A stretch of 64,000 bases of DNA from Bacillota bacterium (GTDB lineage Bacteria; Bacillota; Dehalobacteriia; UBA4068; UBA4997), in assembly GCA_017397935.1 (NCBI GenBank), contig JAFQHN010000002.1, forward strand, positions 62,001-126,000, given 5' to 3'. Shown piece by piece: positions 62,962-64,000 of this stretch. Positions within the stretch are counted from its first letter, which is position 1; the number at the start of each line of letters is the position of its first letter. A model generated the notes under the pieces. It did no database searches. It was not told the DNA's origin and saw only the letters and a program-made list of their open reading frames with translations. The position numbers and the translations under genes were made by a program.

Positions 62962-63346
62962 CAGCAGGCCCTCCTTCGGAGACATTAACAAGAGCAGTGG
63001 ACGGACGGATATAGGTGGCCACCATAACTTTGCCCTTGGTCACCGTAACTTTATAAGCAGCCTCATCACTTTCCTTCTGTACCACCACTCCGTCAGGATT
63101 ATTGTCATGAGCCTGATGGTCAGCCGCATATTCATCTGTAATGCCCGTAGACATCAGCGCCTCCACCGTGCTGCTTACCGCCAGCCGGTCTTGCAGCAGC
63201 TCATCGCTGTGCACGCTCAGCCGATGTGCCACCAGCAAAGAAGATGTAACCGGCACCGTAATCATTCCCAAGATGGCAATGGTCACCAAAACCTCCACCA
63301 ATGAGAAACCGGCTGTGTTCAGTTTTCTGTTTTGCCGTATAGTCAT
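62951..63346 (-). CDS. Type IV prepilin-like protein (GspI/PilV-like)
   Basis: 131 residues. N-T-A-G-F-S-L-V-E-V-L-V-T-I-A-I-L-G-M (about 10-28) is a clear prepilin peptidase site with Glu5 and a hydrophobic helix. The short head domain has no Cys pair. The size and L-V-E-V-L-V-T pattern resemble GspI/PilV minor pilins. It overlaps the next gene. Confidence 0.88.
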   Translation of the reverse strand: MTIRQNRKLNTAGFSLVEVLVTIAILGMITVPVTSSLLVAHRLSVHSDELLQDRLAVSSTVEALMSTGITDEYAADHQAHDNNPDGVVVQKESDEAAYKVTVTKGKVMVATYIRPSTALVNVSEGGPADET

Positions 63347-63382
63347 CTTCTCTGCATTCCTCTTTATTATTTAATCCGCTGT

Positions 63383-64000
63383 TTAGTCAAAAATATTTAC
63401 CTTGCCGGTACCGGGGTTCTTAACATTCGGCGGAGTATAATCACGCAAATCCGAGTCAATCAAATAACACAGCAGCGTCAGCTGTCCCTCGGCCAAATTC
63501 TGTTCCTCGTTATAATTCATGGTGGCAGATTGTACCGAAGTAATCCGGGAATCCGTCGCCAGATAGTGAATCATCTGCTTAAAGCCCTGGTAATCGGTGC
63601 TGTAATTTACCGTTAAGGTCAGGCCGCCCAAGCCGGCGCCATCACTAAGCACCTGCAAAATGCTTACTGTACCAAAAGAAAAACTAATCTCTGTGCCGAA
63701 AAGCCGCTCCAAATAGACCACATACATCAACTGGTCTTCTTCCTTCAACTCCTGCGGGAATTTATCATACAGGGCCATACGGCTGGCCGTCACAGCATCG
63801 GTGGCCGCCGGCAGCTGATCCTGAATATCGGCATAGCGTCGGTCCTGGGCAATAGTCATCTGCAAAGTTGACATCATGGTTTCCAGCTCCTGCTGTTTGG
63901 CCTCCGCCTGCTGTTTGGCCGGCATATACCCCAGCAGCAAAATCAGCACCGCCGCCACCAGCATCAGTACCGATAGGGTGACACGCCAGTAATTTGCGAT
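63383..64000 (-). CDS. PilO/GspM-like pilus assembly protein, 5' end outside window
   Basis: At least 205 residues. The frame is open to base 64000. A hydrophobic helix (A-A-V-L-I-L-L-L-G-Y region) is followed by a long coiled-coil (A-K-Q-Q-A-E-A-K-Q-Q-E-L-E-T-M-M) and a ferredoxin-like C-terminal domain, the PilO layout. PilO forms the inner-membrane alignment complex with PilN. Genes upstream, beyond the window, probably include the assembly ATPase and PilM/PilN. Confidence 0.75.
   Translation of the reverse strand: MANYWRVTLSVLMLVAAVLILLLGYMPAKQQAEAKQQELETMMSTLQMTIAQDRRYADIQDQLPAATDAVTASRMALYDKFPQELKEEDQLMYVVYLERLFGTEISFSFGTVSILQVLSDGAGLGGLTLTVNYSTDYQGFKQMIHYLATDSRITSVQSATMNYNEEQNLAEGQLTLLCYLIDSDLRDYTPPNVKNPGTGKVNIFD

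Overview
The window looks like chromosomal DNA of an endospore-forming, Gram-positive (monoderm) Firmicute of the class Clostridia. The evidence is spoIIE, a SigH-type sigma factor, a BofC-like fragment, whiA, SipW/TasA proteins, a sortase, and the Clostridia-style order uvrB-uvrA-uvrC-rapZ-yvcK-whiA followed by gap-pgk-tpiA-eno. Base composition is moderately GC-rich with strong A/T runs in promoters. A gut or animal-associated Peptococcaceae-like lineage is possible, but I cannot fix the genus.

Layout. 0-7 kb: BofC-like fragment and PRC-barrel protein (minus), then pth, mfd and a PrsA-like lipoprotein (plus). 7-16.4 kb (minus): spoIIE, sigH, DUF951/QueG-like pair, cvpA, proB-proA, uppP, murA. 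16.6-17.1 kb: initiator tRNA-Met followed by a broken second copy of its 3' half. 17.1-29.1 kb (minus): a 12-kb surface-fibre operon with SipW signal peptidase, five TasA/camelysin-like proteins, an 1875-residue repeat adhesin, a Cna-B protein with an LPXTG-like sorting signal, and a sortase. It has its own promoter and terminator. 29.4-32.3 kb: an unknown protein, an MBL-fold hydrolase, and terC behind a yybP-ykoY (Mn2+) riboswitch. 32.3-47.5 kb (minus): trmO, the glycolytic genes gap-pgk-tpiA-eno, whiA-yvcK-rapZ, and uvrC-uvrA-uvrB. 47.7-58.4 kb: mixed small genes, including an AT-rich secreted protein, two cold-shock proteins, mntP, a sirtuin, a FolD-like protein lacking two catalytic residues, and pepF. 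A cluster of DnaA-box-like 9-mers lies just upstream of pepF. 58.4-64 kb (minus): a TIM-barrel isomerase and the 3' part of a type IV pilus/pseudopilus operon, which includes a prepilin fused to a CHAP-type peptidoglycan hydrolase domain.

How it fits together. Two separate surface-appendage systems are present. In the first, SipW would mature the TasA-like subunits, and the sortase would attach the Cna-B protein (and perhaps fibres) to the wall. The second is a pilus machine whose minor pilin carries a predicted wall-cutting enzyme. The most unusual items are the prepilin-CHAP fusion, the SipW-TasA-adhesin-sortase operon with an RBS-occluding inverted repeat, the divergent FolD, the DnaA-box cluster away from dnaA, and the split tRNA copy beside the fibre operon. 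All function calls rest on reading motifs by eye. No database search or folding calculation was run.
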